Shown: one piece after another, positions 13,530 through 25,037 of the stretch
Layout of the letters: every line of letters begins with the position of its first letter
How positions within the stretch are numbered: position 1 is the first letter of the stretch
DNA from: Chionis minor
Taxonomy: Eukaryota > Chordata > Aves > Charadriiformes > Chionididae
Assembly: GCA_013398295.1 (NCBI GenBank)
Contig: VZSF01010488.1
Coordinates: 1-64,000 of the forward strand
DNA length: 64,000 nt
Direction: 5' to 3'
Made by a program: the position numbers and the translations under genes
Notes under the pieces: generated by a model
Seen by the model: the letters and a program-made list of their open reading frames with translations, nothing else
The model's database searches: none
Told to the model about the DNA's origin: nothing

Positions 13530-14069
13530 TGTAAAGTGACACCAGCAAGTTAAGAGCCACCTTTGTAAGCTTGTGGTGCACTGCTATACTCTGTTGGTCC
13601 ACAGTGATATCCAGGCCCTTGCCAGGAGCTGAAATAAGAGAAGGTGTTAGCAAATGCAGTGGTTGACCAGAGTACACCCTGGCAAGGAGCAGAAATAAGA
13701 CCTGGGGGAACAGCTTGTGGCTCAAGCAGTAGAAAGAGTAGCTGATTGTCGTGGCTAGCAGAAGCAGCTAATGAAACAAGGCACACCGAGGAGCAGCAAG
13801 AAGAATAAGGAGCCCTGGAGAGAGGTTAGTGGTGACTGCAGAGCAGAGCAAGGAGCAGTCAGAAGAAGAATAGGCTATAAGAGGAGAAAAAGGTCACACC
13901 ACAGCAAGACCTGACAGTCCTGAACTGTGAATGGCAAAGCAACTGGCTGTCCTAGCAATGTGAGACACTTAGAGTCACCGTGAAGAAATTAATGTAACGG
14001 GGGAAACACTGTCATTCTATGCTGCCTTTTTTTCCTTTTCATCATTTAATAAAATTTCTTTGCAAAACA
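13530..14069 (+). mobile_element. Possible old LTR (uncertain)
   Basis: This 540-bp block is GC-richer than its surroundings. It begins TGTAAAG and could end GCAAAACA. A CTATAAGAGG TATA-like box lies near 13876 and an AATAAAA signal near 14048, the order and spacing expected of a plus-strand LTR. Two partly similar units (CCAGGAGCTGAAATAAGA near 13621 and GGCAAGGAGCAGAAATAAGA near 13680) suggest duplicated upstream elements. I see no target-site duplication and cannot match a known family, so it may be unrelated unique sequence. Confidence 0.3.
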
Positions 14070-14407
14070 TACTGATGAACATTTATAGGTGGGAAGAACT
14101 GGTGTCTGAAACTCCAGCTAAATGTTGCTAAGCGTTTGGATAACAGCTCAAACTACTGTTTTATCAGTGCCCTCAACATTCCAAACTAGCCCTTGTTGTG
14201 ACCAGTGATTTCTTCACAGAAGAATTACAGCAGACCTACAAGAACCATACATATCTCTCTGGGGTGGAATATCCCCAAGCCTCATCACTGTAATTGGACC
14301 ATAGAAGTCTTCCTTTTGAAAATCATTCATTTCTGTAACACTAACTGTAATGAGCTTGAAGGATTCACCATAATCTCTCCATTAGAAATAACCAAATGTC
14401 GAAGCAT

Positions 14408-14974
14408 TCACAGAATCACAAAATGCTGGGGGTCGGAAGGGACCTCTGGAGATCATCTAGTCCAAACCCCTTGCCCGAGCTGGGTCACCTACAGCAGGTT
14501 GGACAGGGTCATGTCCAGGCGGGTTTTGAGTATCTCCAGAGGAGACTCCACAGCCTTTCTGGGAAGCCTGTTCCAGTGCTCTCTCACCCTCAATGTAAAG
14601 AAGTTATTTTTCACGTTCAGATGGAAATTCCTGTGTTCCAGTTTGTGCCCATTGCCTCTCGTCCTGTTGGCTGGGCACCACCGAAATGAGTCTGGCCTCA
14701 TTCCCTTGACACCCACCCATTAGATATTTTTAAGCATTGATAAGATCCCCTCTCAGTCTTCTCTTCTCCAGGCTAAACAGATCCAGGTCTCTCAGACTTT
14801 CCTCATAAGAGAGATGCTCCAGCCCCCTCATGATCTTCGTAGCCCTCTGCTGGACTCTCTCCAGTAGTTCCTCGTCTTTCTTGAACTGGGGAGCCCAGAA
14901 CTGGACACAGTACTCCAGATGTGGCCTCACTAGAGCAGAGTAGAGGGGGAGGATAACCTCCCTCGACCTGCTGG
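14408..14974 (-). mobile_element. CR1 LINE 3' fragment, older subfamily
   Basis: Read on the minus strand, this gives the ORF2 C-terminal region starting near the [20 protein letters not shown] block (about 14974) and running through RLRGDLINA, then the HWNRLPRKAVE block. The 3' end contains the GGACTAGATGATCTCCAGAGG box and a TTCTGTGAA terminus. The frame is interrupted between 14716 and 14730, so it is not coding. The 3' end differs from the 8.7-kb and 38.2-kb copies and belongs to another CR1 subfamily. The copy is 5'-truncated at about 14974. Confidence 0.95.
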
Positions 14975-16171
14975 TGGTATTCATGTGTATAGTGGATCAT
15001 TACCCAGTGATAAAAACACTCTCTGTTAACACCCAGGACTCATGCGTCATACAAATTGAATTATTTCTAAGGGTTAAACAGAACAAAGCAATAAAGCTCT
15101 GACCTGTGGATCGATAAGGAACTTACATCTCCAGCAATGTTCAGCTCTTAATCAAAACTGTGGCTGCTCATTTATACCAAAATAAAAGGTCATTGATGTG
15201 CTTTCAGAGAAAAGATTGACAACTTTCCAAAACACCTACATTCCCTGATCCTTAAAATCTTTTAATGAGCAAGAAATGTACAAGAGGAAGTTCTTCAGAC
15301 TGAAAAATACAATAATAACTTAAATAAAAGAGAGCGGATATGAAACTGCAAACAAACCTTTCATTCCTTTGACTGACAAAGCTGTCACTAACAGAAACTT
15401 TTGTATCCAAGTTGCATTTAAGAGCAGAGACAGTCTAAACTCATCTTTTGACTCTAGTAGAAGTTAAATTTTAATAAAACAGGCATCTCATCCCTCTTTA
15501 GGTAAAAACAATTTAAAAACTCTCAATGTTTAAAATAATATGCCTCTGAACAAATGTTGTTGCTCTAGACATTTTTAATCTGGTTCTATATGAAACCACA
15601 TTTTATTTTTCATGCTATCCATAAAGGTCTGAATAATAACCATGATATTTGTGTGCTCTTGACATAACGGCAATATCTGTAAGATAAGTTTTTACGCAAC
15701 AGTTATGCCAGCAATGTCAGTAATGAATTTCAGATTTTTTCTGTTAGGAAATTCATAAAAAATAACCTGCCTTCATACAAACAGAGGAACACATCACAAA
15801 GATCTTGTTCTTGTAGTTACTCAGTTTTACTGTGAAAACTTTGTCAGACTATGAGTTAAGTAGAACTTCATTATTTGTGCTGTAGAATTTAAGACTGGAT
15901 ACTATGTCATTCTATCTCCCTAAGAACTAAACATACAAAATATCACCATTAGAAGTAGCATATCATATTTTGGTCATACTGTATTGTATATTAGTCAGTA
16001 TCAACAGGAGACTTTAAGTGGTGTGAAATTCTGGACATTAATTGGATTTACAGGCTAAAATAAAAAGAATTAAAGGGCTTTGGATACAAGACTGTTGTCT
16101 GCAGCATATGCATGCCGCTTCTGATATATACAGAGTTTGTTTTAATAATAATAAAACATGCATGATGCTCA
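14975..16171. other. Unique AT-rich sequence, no gene seen
   Basis: I recognise no feature in this 1.2-kb stretch. Confidence 0.5.
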
Positions 16172-16228
16172 AGGGCAGCCTTGACTGCAGTGACCATTAA
16201 ATAGCGGAGTTCAAGATTCTCAGGGCAG

Positions 16229-16474
16229 CGAGGAGGGTGCACAGCAAGCTCACTACCCTGGCCTTCAGGAAAGCAGATTTTGGCCTCTTCAGGGATTTGC
16301 TTAGTAGAGTACCATGGGATAAAGCCCTGGAGAGAAGAGGGGCCCAAGGAAGCTGGTTAATACCCAGTGATCACCTCCTCCAAGCTCAGAAGCAATGCAT
16401 CCCAACAAAGAGGAAGTCAGGCAAAGATGCCAGGAGGCCTGTATGGATGAACAAGGAGCTCTTGGAAAACTCAA
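16229..16474 (+). repeat. Direct duplication, first copy (246 bp)
   Basis: This segment is repeated at 16476-16721 with an offset of 247. A single N at 16475 lies between the copies. The copies look identical and both fall inside the CR1 ORF2 linker. It is probably an assembly artefact. Confidence 0.95.
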
Positions 16475-16475
16475 N
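16475..16475. other. Single-N junction
   Basis: One ambiguous base joins the end of one copy of a 246-bp sequence to the start of the next. Confidence 0.99.
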
Positions 16476-16721
16476 CGAGGAGGGTGCACAGCAAGCTCAC
16501 TACCCTGGCCTTCAGGAAAGCAGATTTTGGCCTCTTCAGGGATTTGCTTAGTAGAGTACCATGGGATAAAGCCCTGGAGAGAAGAGGGGCCCAAGGAAGC
16601 TGGTTAATACCCAGTGATCACCTCCTCCAAGCTCAGAAGCAATGCATCCCAACAAAGAGGAAGTCAGGCAAAGATGCCAGGAGGCCTGTATGGATGAACA
16701 AGGAGCTCTTGGAAAACTCAA
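16476..16721 (+). repeat. Direct duplication, second copy (246 bp)
   Basis: This is the second copy of 16229-16474. After it the CR1 continues normally (ACACAAAACGGAAGCC), so this copy carries the true downstream junction and the first carries the true upstream one. Confidence 0.95.
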
Positions 16722-17069
16722 ACACAAAACGGAAGCCTACAGAGGGTGGAAGCAAGGACAGGTAGCCTGAGAGGAATACAGAGAAATTAAATCCAGCCAA
16801 GGACATCAAGGGCAACAAGAAAGGCTTCTATAGGTACATCAGTGATAAAAGGAAGAGGAGGGAAAATGTGGGCCCTGTCCAGAAGGAAACAAGAGACCTG
16901 ATTACCTGAGATATGGGGAAGGCTAAGGTACTCAGTGAGCTTTTGTCTCGGGACTAGGAGAAAATGAGGTTAAAGACCATCTAAGGAACCTGAAGGTGCA
17001 CAAAGCCATGGGACCTGATGAGATGCATCTATGGGTTCTGAGGGAACTGGTGAATAAAGCTGCCAAGTG

Positions 17070-17612
17070 AAGTTCCCACTGACTGGAAAAGGGGAAACAC
17101 AAGCCCCATTTTTAAAAAGGTTAAAAAGGAAGACTCTCCTGGAACCTACACCAAGACACATGGAAAATAAGGTAATCGGCAGCAGCCAACATAGCTTCAC
17201 TAAGGGCAAATAGTGCCTGACAAATTTGGTGGTCTTCTATGATGGTGTTACAGCATTGGTGGATAAGGGAAGAGCAACTGATATCACCCACCTGGACTTG
17301 TGCTAAGCATTTGACTCTGTTCCACACAACATCGTTGTCTCTAAATTGGAGAGACATGGATTAGACCAATGGACTACTCAGTGTGTAAGGAACTGGCTGG
17401 ATGGTCACACTCAAAGAGTTGCAGTCAACAGCTCGATGTCCAAGTGTCAACCAGTGACATGTGGCATTTCTCAGGGGTCAGTACCAGGACCGGTGCTGTT
17501 TAACATCTTTGTCGGTGACATGGAGAGTGGGATTGAGCGCACCCTCAGCAAGTTTACTAATGACACCAAGCTGTGAGGAGCGGTCGACACACTGGAGGGA
17601 AGGAGTGCCATC
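17070..17612 (+). repeat. Direct duplication, first copy (543 bp)
   Basis: The RT-palm section of the CR1 is repeated at 17614-18156 with an offset of 544. A single N at 17613 separates the copies. Identical short frames occur in both (for example the block starting MERHGLDQW at 17346 and 17890). Confidence 0.95.
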
Positions 17613-17613
17613 N
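17613..17613. other. Single-N junction
   Basis: One ambiguous base separates the two 543-bp copies. Confidence 0.99.
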
Positions 17614-18156
17614 AAGTTCCCACTGACTGGAAAAGGGGAAACACAAGCCCCATTTTTAAAAAGGTTAAAAAGGAAGACTCTCCTGGAACCTACACCAAGA
17701 CACATGGAAAATAAGGTAATCGGCAGCAGCCAACATAGCTTCACTAAGGGCAAATAGTGCCTGACAAATTTGGTGGTCTTCTATGATGGTGTTACAGCAT
17801 TGGTGGATAAGGGAAGAGCAACTGATATCACCCACCTGGACTTGTGCTAAGCATTTGACTCTGTTCCACACAACATCGTTGTCTCTAAATTGGAGAGACA
17901 TGGATTAGACCAATGGACTACTCAGTGTGTAAGGAACTGGCTGGATGGTCACACTCAAAGAGTTGCAGTCAACAGCTCGATGTCCAAGTGTCAACCAGTG
18001 ACATGTGGCATTTCTCAGGGGTCAGTACCAGGACCGGTGCTGTTTAACATCTTTGTCGGTGACATGGAGAGTGGGATTGAGCGCACCCTCAGCAAGTTTA
18101 CTAATGACACCAAGCTGTGAGGAGCGGTCGACACACTGGAGGGAAGGAGTGCCATC
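17614..18156 (+). repeat. Direct duplication, second copy (543 bp)
   Basis: This is the second copy of 17070-17612. CR1 ORF2 then continues with CACAGGCACTTGGAC, so the order downstream is intact. Confidence 0.95.
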
Positions 18157-18926
18157 CACAGGCACTTGGACAGGTTTGAGATGTGGGCCCATGCAAACCT
18201 CATGGAGTTCAACGAGGCCAAGTGCAAGGTGCTGCACATATGTCAGGGCAATCTCAAGCACAAAACTGAGTGGAGAATGGATTGAAAGCAGCCCTGAGGA
18301 CAAGGACTTGGGGATGTTGGTAGATGAGAAGCTCAACATGAGACAGCAATGTGCACTTGGAGCCCAGAAAGCCAACCATTATCCTGGGAAGCATCAAAAG
18401 AAGCATGGTTATCAGGTCAAGGGAGGTGATTCTTCCCTTCTGCTCCACTTTCACGAGACTCCACTGGGAGAACTGTGTCCAGCTCAAGGGCCCCCAACAC
18501 AAAAAGGACAGAGACATGAGTGACCGAAGAGGAGTGCCATGAAGATGATCAGAGGGCTGTAGCATGTCTCCAATGAAGACAGGCTGAGAAAGTTGGGGTT
18601 GTTCAGCCTGGAGAAGAGAACGCTCTGGGGAGACCTTATCACTCTCTACAACGACCTGAAAGGAGGTTGTAGTGAGGTGGGTGTCGGTCTCTTCTCCTAA
18701 GTAACCAGTGATAGGACAAGAGAAAATGGCCTCAAGTCGCACCAGGGGAGGTTTCAATTGGATATTAGGAAAAATTGAGTCACCATCCCTGGAGGTATTT
18801 AAAAGATGTGTAGGTGTGGCATTTGGGGATATGGTTTAGTGTTGGACTTGGCAGTGTTAGATTAACAGTTGGACTTGATGATCTTAGAGGTCTTTTCCCA
18901 TGCAAATGTTTCTATGACTCTATAAT

Positions 18927-19171
18927 AGACCCTCTAACATAAAATTTAATCTTTAGGGTTTTTTTGTCTTTTGAGAAGTAAGAGCATAGATTCTAAATAA
19001 GCACATATTTTAGTGGCTCTGGAGGGGATAGGTTAAACAACAATAGCAACAAATCATTTAGAAAAAAAACAATTATGAGAAGAGAAAAGATAAAATACAA
19101 TTTAAAAAGGACTAGAAAAAGAATATAGAAAGGAAGAGTAGAAGGGTGTGAAAGGAACATAACAGAAATGC
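18927..19171. other. Spacer between two CR1 copies
   Basis: About 245 bp of AT-rich sequence with no recognisable feature. Confidence 0.5.
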
Positions 19172-20998
19172 TATATTCCAATGCATGTAACATGAGAAAC
19201 AGACAGGAAGAACTGGGAGTCTGTGTGCCGTTACAGGACTATGACCTCATCAGGATGGCAGAGGAATGGTAGGATAGGTCACAGGAGCGGAGTGATGCAA
19301 TGGATGGATATAGGCTCTTTAGGAAGAACAGGACAGGAAGCTGAGGAGGGGGTGTTGCACTTCATGTGACAGAGAAGAGGCAAAGCGTGGAGCTCTGTCA
19401 TGCTCTTGTAGTTTAACCCCGGTGGGTATCTCAGCCCCACACAGCTGCACTCTTACTCCCTCCCTAGTGGGTTGGGGGAGAAAATCAAAAGGGCAAAAGT
19501 GTGAAAACTCATGTGTTTAGACAAAGAGTTTAATAGGGAAAGCGAAAGCTGCATGTACAAGCAAAGCAAAATAAGGAATTAATTTACTACCTCCCATTGG
19601 CAGGCAGGTGTTTAGCCAAGCATTTCCAGGAATGCAGGGCTCCATCACACATAATGGTTACATGGGAAGACGAATACCATCACCCTGAATGTCCTCATCC
19701 TCTTTCTTTCCCCAGCTTTTATTGCTGGATGACCATATCCCATATAGTACAGGATATCCCTTTGGTCAGCTAGAGTCATCCATCCCAGATGTGTCACCTC
19801 CCAATTTCTTGTGCCCCCCCAGCCTATTTGTTGGCAGGGCAGTGTGAGAAGCAGAAAAGGTCTGGATGCTGTGTGAGCACAGTTCAGTGATAACTAAAAC
19901 ATGCATGTGTTAACGACACTCTTTTCATCTCAGATCCAAAACATAGCACCATAGCAGCTACTGTGAAGAAAACTAACTCTATCCCAGCCAAAACCAAGTA
20001 TGCTTGGAAAAGGTCAGAAGTCAGTTGAGAGCCTGTGAGTGTTCTACTGGGTATCTCCTATAAACATCCTGGTCTGGAAGAACAGGTTGATGAGGCCTTC
20101 TTCAAACAACTAGAAGAAATCTCATATTCACAGGCCTAGGCCCACATGGATAACTCAAACCACCCTGATAACTTCCGAAAGGACAACACAGCAGGACACA
20201 AGCAATCTAGGAGATTTCTAGAGGGCATCATCAACAACTTCCTGACTTAGGTGGCTGAGGAGCCAACAAAGGGAAATGCTAAACGCTGTATCTGGACAGG
20301 CATAACCCCAGGCATGAGAACATGCAGGGGGAGGAACCTGCTGGCAAGCAGATCTGCAGGGGACCTTGGGGGTCTTAGTGGACAGCAAGCTGACCATGAG
20401 CCAGCAGTGCACCCTGGTGGCAAAGAACACCAACAGCATCCTGGGCTGCACTAGGAAGAACACTGCCAGCAGGTCAAGGGAGGTGATCCTTCCTCTGTGC
20501 TCAGCACTGGGAGGACGGACCTGGGGCAATGGATCCAGTTCTGGAGTCCCCAGTACAAGAAAATGGTGGACTCATCGGAATGAGTTCAGTGGAGTGCGCA
20601 GTAGAACTTGACCCTTCTTGGTGAAAATACATTGCATACAAAGAATTTGATGCATCATCAGAAGGCACGAGAACACCACAACAGGTATAGGAAAGGGTAT
20701 CAGTAAGGAATCATTTTGTGATGGATGTTCACTTATGGCAGACAGTACATCAGGTGAGGAACAAGGAAATACTGTGGCATGGGGGACTGAAAGAGGACAA
20801 AAGGAAAAGCTTCTTCTGTAGGGGAGTAGTAGAGCACTGAAACAGATTACATAGGTTGGCAGTGGAGGTTTTCAAAACTGAGCTAGACACAGCCACGGCT
20901 GACCTGATCTGGTGTTGATCTCAGCCCAGCTTAAAGTGAAAGGTTAGGCTAGATGACCTACCAATATCCCTTCGAGCCAGTATTTCTATGATTCCATG
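19172..20998 (+). mobile_element. CR1 LINE with endonuclease part, internally deleted, split by an LTR
   Basis: 19172-19403 matches the start of the CR1 ORF2 endonuclease region, with the DAMDGYRLFRKN block and GGGVALHV, a form of the conserved GGGVALYV. The CR1 is then interrupted by a solo LTR and resumes at about 20004. The later endonuclease block DNTAGHKQSRRFLEG follows at about 20178-20222. A large internal deletion then joins directly to the C-terminal ORF2 region (GVLVDSKLTMSQQCTL near 20367 and [12 protein letters not shown] near 20475). The 3' end carries the GGCTAGATGACC box and TTTCTATGATTCCATG. Stops and frameshifts occur throughout, so it is inactive. It lies in the same orientation as the CR1 just upstream, but the two are separate insertions because the first has its own 3' end. 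Confidence 0.85.
19404..19998 (-). mobile_element. Solo LTR (avian ERVL type) nested in a CR1
   Basis: On the minus strand the sequence starts near CTTGGTTTTGGCTGGGATAG and runs through the TTTAGTTATCACTGA and CTTTTCTGCTTCTCACACTG segments, an AATAAAAGC TATA-like box (plus about 19716-19724), the CTGCCTGCCAATGGGAGGTA segment, a TATTAAAC poly(A) signal (plus about 19528-19535), and a GGGGTTAAACTACAAGA end. This layout closely matches a widespread bird ERVL-type LTR known to me. The flanks CATGC (19399-19403) and TATGC (19999-20003) agree at four of five bases and fit a decayed 5-bp target duplication. No internal proviral sequence remains. The TG and CA termini have mutated. Confidence 0.9.
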
Positions 20999-22615
20999 AA
21001 TGCTCCCTGATGAAGACAATCATTTTCAAAACAACAGGTCTGTAAACCTCCTTTTCTCCCTACTGCTAATTTGAAATACCAAAGCCAATCTCTTAGATGA
21101 CATTCATGAGTCAGATTGCAATGCCTAGATATGACATGTCATTTCATCTTTAGAGAATATAAAATAAACTCTTTTGCTAAACTGATAAGAAATGAACCAC
21201 AAGTAACATTACAGCTCAGGAAAACATCCAGCTAAAACATCCTTTATTTGCTAAAAAAAAACCTAAACAAAACAAATAAACCAAGGCTTGCAGCAAGATT
21301 TTTAAAAAGTTGTGTTGCTTTTCTAAAATTACTTCAGCAAGGTATAACATTTCTAAGGAATTAAAAATTAAAAATATTGTTGACATTTTCAAGCTGCCTC
21401 TCTTGACTTTCTCTTTTTATTCAAAGTACGTGTTTCTTGTGGAAATTGCATTATGATTCCTATTAGCTGTACATGTTACTCACAGTATTTTTATGTTTGA
21501 AATGAAAATTATGTTTAAAAAAATGTCATATATTATGTTAGATAAAAAGTTTTGCTCCATCTGGAACTCTTTCTTTTAAAAAATATTTTTGAGACTTTTA
21601 AAGAAATACAGTGATTTCAGATAAACTTAATTTTTTTTAGGTTCTATTTTATTAATTTTTTATTTCTGTGCAAATTGGTAATTAATATAACCTCTTTCCT
21701 ATAGTCTGACTGATTAAAAAACAAGGCATAAGGATTTGTCAAATTTACATGACCTGTTGTAGTTAGCGTAGGTATCAAGGTAATTCAGTGGCTCCTTGTG
21801 AGTAAGTAGTGTGTGTACTCTAGTTTACAAGCTGCTATGATTAAAAGAAAAAGAAAAAGAAAAAAAGAAAAAGAGAAAATTATCCTTTCCCTGATCTGAT
21901 TTGTCTACACAGAGTCATTTTCATCGCAAACTAATCTTTACAGTGTTACAGTCTTATTTTCTTATTATTGTAAGGGTCACTAACCCTGGTGAACTGCTTT
22001 GGGTCTTTGCCTCCAAAGGCTGCAATACTTCATTGGTGACAACTTAGAGTAGGTGTTAATAACTAGACACAAGAGAACATAAATCCATTCCCAGGCTGAC
22101 CCTGACCAAAGTCCAGGGCTAGACCTGAACAATTCCCACTCAGAGGAAAAGTAGTCCTTGTTCCTTGTCTTCAGTCAGAGATTAGAAAAGATTGTTGCTG
22201 CCATTTTTTAAAAACTCTTTTTAGCACTGTTTGCATCAACTCTCTTAGGCTAAAGGAAGACCATGTTCCTTTTATAATTTTGCTCTTTCGTGCACTTTGT
22301 GGCCTGGGTCCTAAGGCAGGACACTATAGGATCCTGTCTTATGGATGCTTCTGGAGCTTTCATTTGCTGTGGAGTTGGCTGATTTTCTCCTCCAATGCCA
22401 AAGAGCTCACCCAAAACAACACATCTGAGGAGAGAAGTAGCAGGGAAGTTCAGTTACTGTGATGTTGATGTGGCAACACTCTCAGTTCAGTCTTTCAAAC
22501 ATACACATCTACAACCACATAATTCATACTTAGTAAGAGAGAATATTGATAATACCAAGAGCTTCCATGAAAGTTTCCTATTCATGAGATGCTAAATGTT
22601 TTGTAATGAAAGGAA
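20999..22615. other. Unique AT-rich sequence, no gene seen
   Basis: This stretch holds no recognisable gene or interspersed repeat. A purine simple repeat lies at 21843-21879. Confidence 0.5.
21843..21879. repeat. A-rich (AAAAAG)n microsatellite
   Basis: An imperfect run of four to five AAAAAG-type units. Confidence 0.85.
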
Positions 22616-22920
22616 GGAGAGGAGAGGAGAGGAGAGGAGAGTTCTCTGCCCAGATGCATCTGGACCAATATATAATGAAAGTAATACACTGGTAACAGGG
22701 AACAGAAGCAGACCATCTATGAAAAAGAATCTCTAGCTCAAGCAGCTGGGTCATCCATGCNGAGAGGAGAGGAGAGGAGAGGAGAGGAGAGGAGAGGAGA
22801 GTTCTCTGCCCAGATGCATCTGGACCAATATATAATGAAAGTAATACACTGGTAACAGGGAACAGAAGCAGACCATCTATGAAAAAGAATCTCTAGCTCA
22901 AGCAGCTGGGTCATCCATGC
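22616..22920. repeat. (GGAGA)n microsatellite and flank, duplicated around a single N
   Basis: A short (GGAGA)n tract (about 22616-22640) followed by 120 bp of unique sequence (22641-22760) is repeated after a single N at 22761. The second copy has a longer (GGAGA)n tract (22762-22800) followed by the same 120 bp (22801-22920), at an offset of 160. The differing tract length suggests that the assembly failed at the simple repeat and both contig ends were kept. Confidence 0.93.
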
Positions 22921-25037
22921 AGAGTCTAGGCCTTGTATACAGAATCATGTTCCAATCTTTACATTGGTCAGTCAAAGAAAGCAAAGAAATCAGAATATCT
23001 AGGCACCAATTTTTTATTTGTATTGTTGGAAAATCCAGGACAAGAAACAGCTGTTTTATCAGTTTCATTAGCTGTGGCACCACTGTTAAATATAATGGAG
23101 AAATACTACTATGTACATTGATGTACTAGGTCTGGCTGGTATGGAGTTACTTTTCATTGCAACTCATATAGAAGTACCTTAATTAAAATACCACAGGCAA
23201 CCACATTAAGTAATACACATGTAAAAATGTTATTTCCTTAGAAATTTTCTGGAGAAAAGGAATCCTGTATACATGCTATGAAGGAAATTCATTAAGATCA
23301 AAATATTTGGACACTTAAGAGGGTGCCAAAGACCACATTGGCATCATTAGATAAACCATGTTTTATACATATGTATGTCAACTTTCTGCTTAGAAAGATG
23401 CAAGGTTTTTTTAACAAAAAGTCTTTTTGTTTTATACTCTAAAAGAAACACTGAAGAAAGGTTGTGCAAGACATGCCAGCAGACACATTTTAACGGCGGT
23501 ATCACAAATACTGAATTTTGTCCTGATAAACTATACTTTTTCCAGACAGAATGCACCTCAAATAAACATTCTAACTATTAATAAAACCATGAGTGAATTT
23601 CAGTGGAAGTTGAGTCCAGCAATGTCGAGGAAATGTGGTATGTAGCCCCATGAGTTCACAATACATATTCTTAAGGAAGACATGTAGTTTACTCTCTTGG
23701 GACCAGTATGTTCAGTGATAAGTCCTGTGAACATTTTGTGAATAATTATTAGGATTGTGTTTCTGGTTTGAGATTTACAATAAGACATTTCATAAAACTC
23801 ATTAAAAATTCACTGGTGCATCTATTTCTTTTTGTCACTTTATCAGCTCACAAGAAATTTCTCAGAAAGAGCCTACCAATAAGTCAGAAATATAGCAAAC
23901 AAAATAATTTACTTTCCTAAATGCTTTAACTTTCCACATGCAAAACAAGATGTTCAGTTAAAAGGGGAAGAAATATTTGGTATTATAAAATAAAAAGAAA
24001 ATTAAAGCCAAGAATCACTCCACTGAAATCAGTCATAGCATCCCATGTAGCAGGACTAGCAGACCTTCTCCTGAGTTTCAGTCCCCTCATTGCAACTTTA
24101 GTAATAGATAGTTTAGATGCTAATAAATAAAAAAATGATCAGTTGTTAATTTCTTACCACTTCTGTGAAATACATACAGCACTCAGTTTGGTTCTCTGCA
24201 TGCAGTTCAGTCATTAGTGTGTAATATTCCATATTCCTTTGATGCTCATATAAAATGAGAATATAAACTCAAAGGAAGACTTGATGTGCAATTAATTAGT
24301 ACAGTAAGGTATTTTGCTTTCAATTTGTCTTTTGTAGTAAATTGTGATATGTCACCTTTTTTTCATTTACCTTGCCATAACTCTGTACAGGCGGTTTTCC
24401 AGAAAATAAAACTTTCTCCCAAATTAATTTTAGGAATGGTACTAGTGCAGGGAAAAAAATAATATCCTACAATAAAGAACAAGGGCTTAAAATTTGTGTT
24501 CATATTAAAGTAATGCGTTCTGAGAGGTATGTTCAGTTTAAGTTTGTGTTCCAGGGCTTCCTCACTGAAGAAAACAGAGACACCACATAAAAGGCTATAC
24601 TGTCATAGTCTGTACTTAAAGCTGCAAAGGGAATTGATCTCTCACTGCTCGTCTTGTCTGCTTTTCAGGGTGTAACTTCAACTCTGAAGGAGAGAAGAGA
24701 GGCAGTTTTCAGGACAGATTCCAGCTTTATTTGTGTAAAGCAAACGAAAGGAGGAAACACAGCTTCAGTCTGTTCTTATCAGGTTGGTGAATGGGAAGGC
24801 AGTAAACCTAGGTGGAAATTTTGTCATGCCTGATCCTTGAGCAGTGCAGGTACGTACCAGTGTCATGCAGGCTCATTTTCAGAACACAAATTAGCTGCTA
24901 ATATGATCTAGTTTAATAGAGTAACCAAATCACTGAGATAAGAACTATCTATGTGCATTAATTCTTTATCCATTTTAATTAGTCCTATTAAACTCAGAAT
25001 TTTACTTTGAATAGCAAAAGGTGAAAACAGAGACTTT

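Larger units (their letters stand above)
16172..18926 (+). mobile_element. Decayed CR1 LINE, ORF2 linker, reverse transcriptase and 3' end
   Basis: The sequence follows CR1 ORF2 from the region between endonuclease and reverse transcriptase (about 16172-16950), through the RT palm (about 17070-18120, including the duplicated part), the C-terminal region (about 18290-18740) and the 3' end (GGACTTGATGATCTTAGAGG box near 18870, TTCTATGACTCTAT at the end). Recognisable protein blocks are [30 protein letters not shown] and KFTNDTKL. The frame is broken by stops (for example just before AFDSVP and after NDTKL), by internal deletions near 16795 and 17070, and by loss of most of the segment before 18775. 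RT motif C, normally FADD in CR1, reads FTND. Two internal direct duplications around single Ns inflate the apparent length by 791 bp. Confidence 0.93.

Noticed and set aside
16237..16765. Open frames containing an X residue near 16475 and their repeated products
   Set aside because: They cross the single N and repeat CR1 sequence; they are artefacts of the probable false duplication.
24669..24781. Possible exon after CTGCTTTTCAG with a donor near TCAGGTTGGT
   Set aside because: The donor is weak and single acceptor-like words are common; no supporting frame or similarity was seen.
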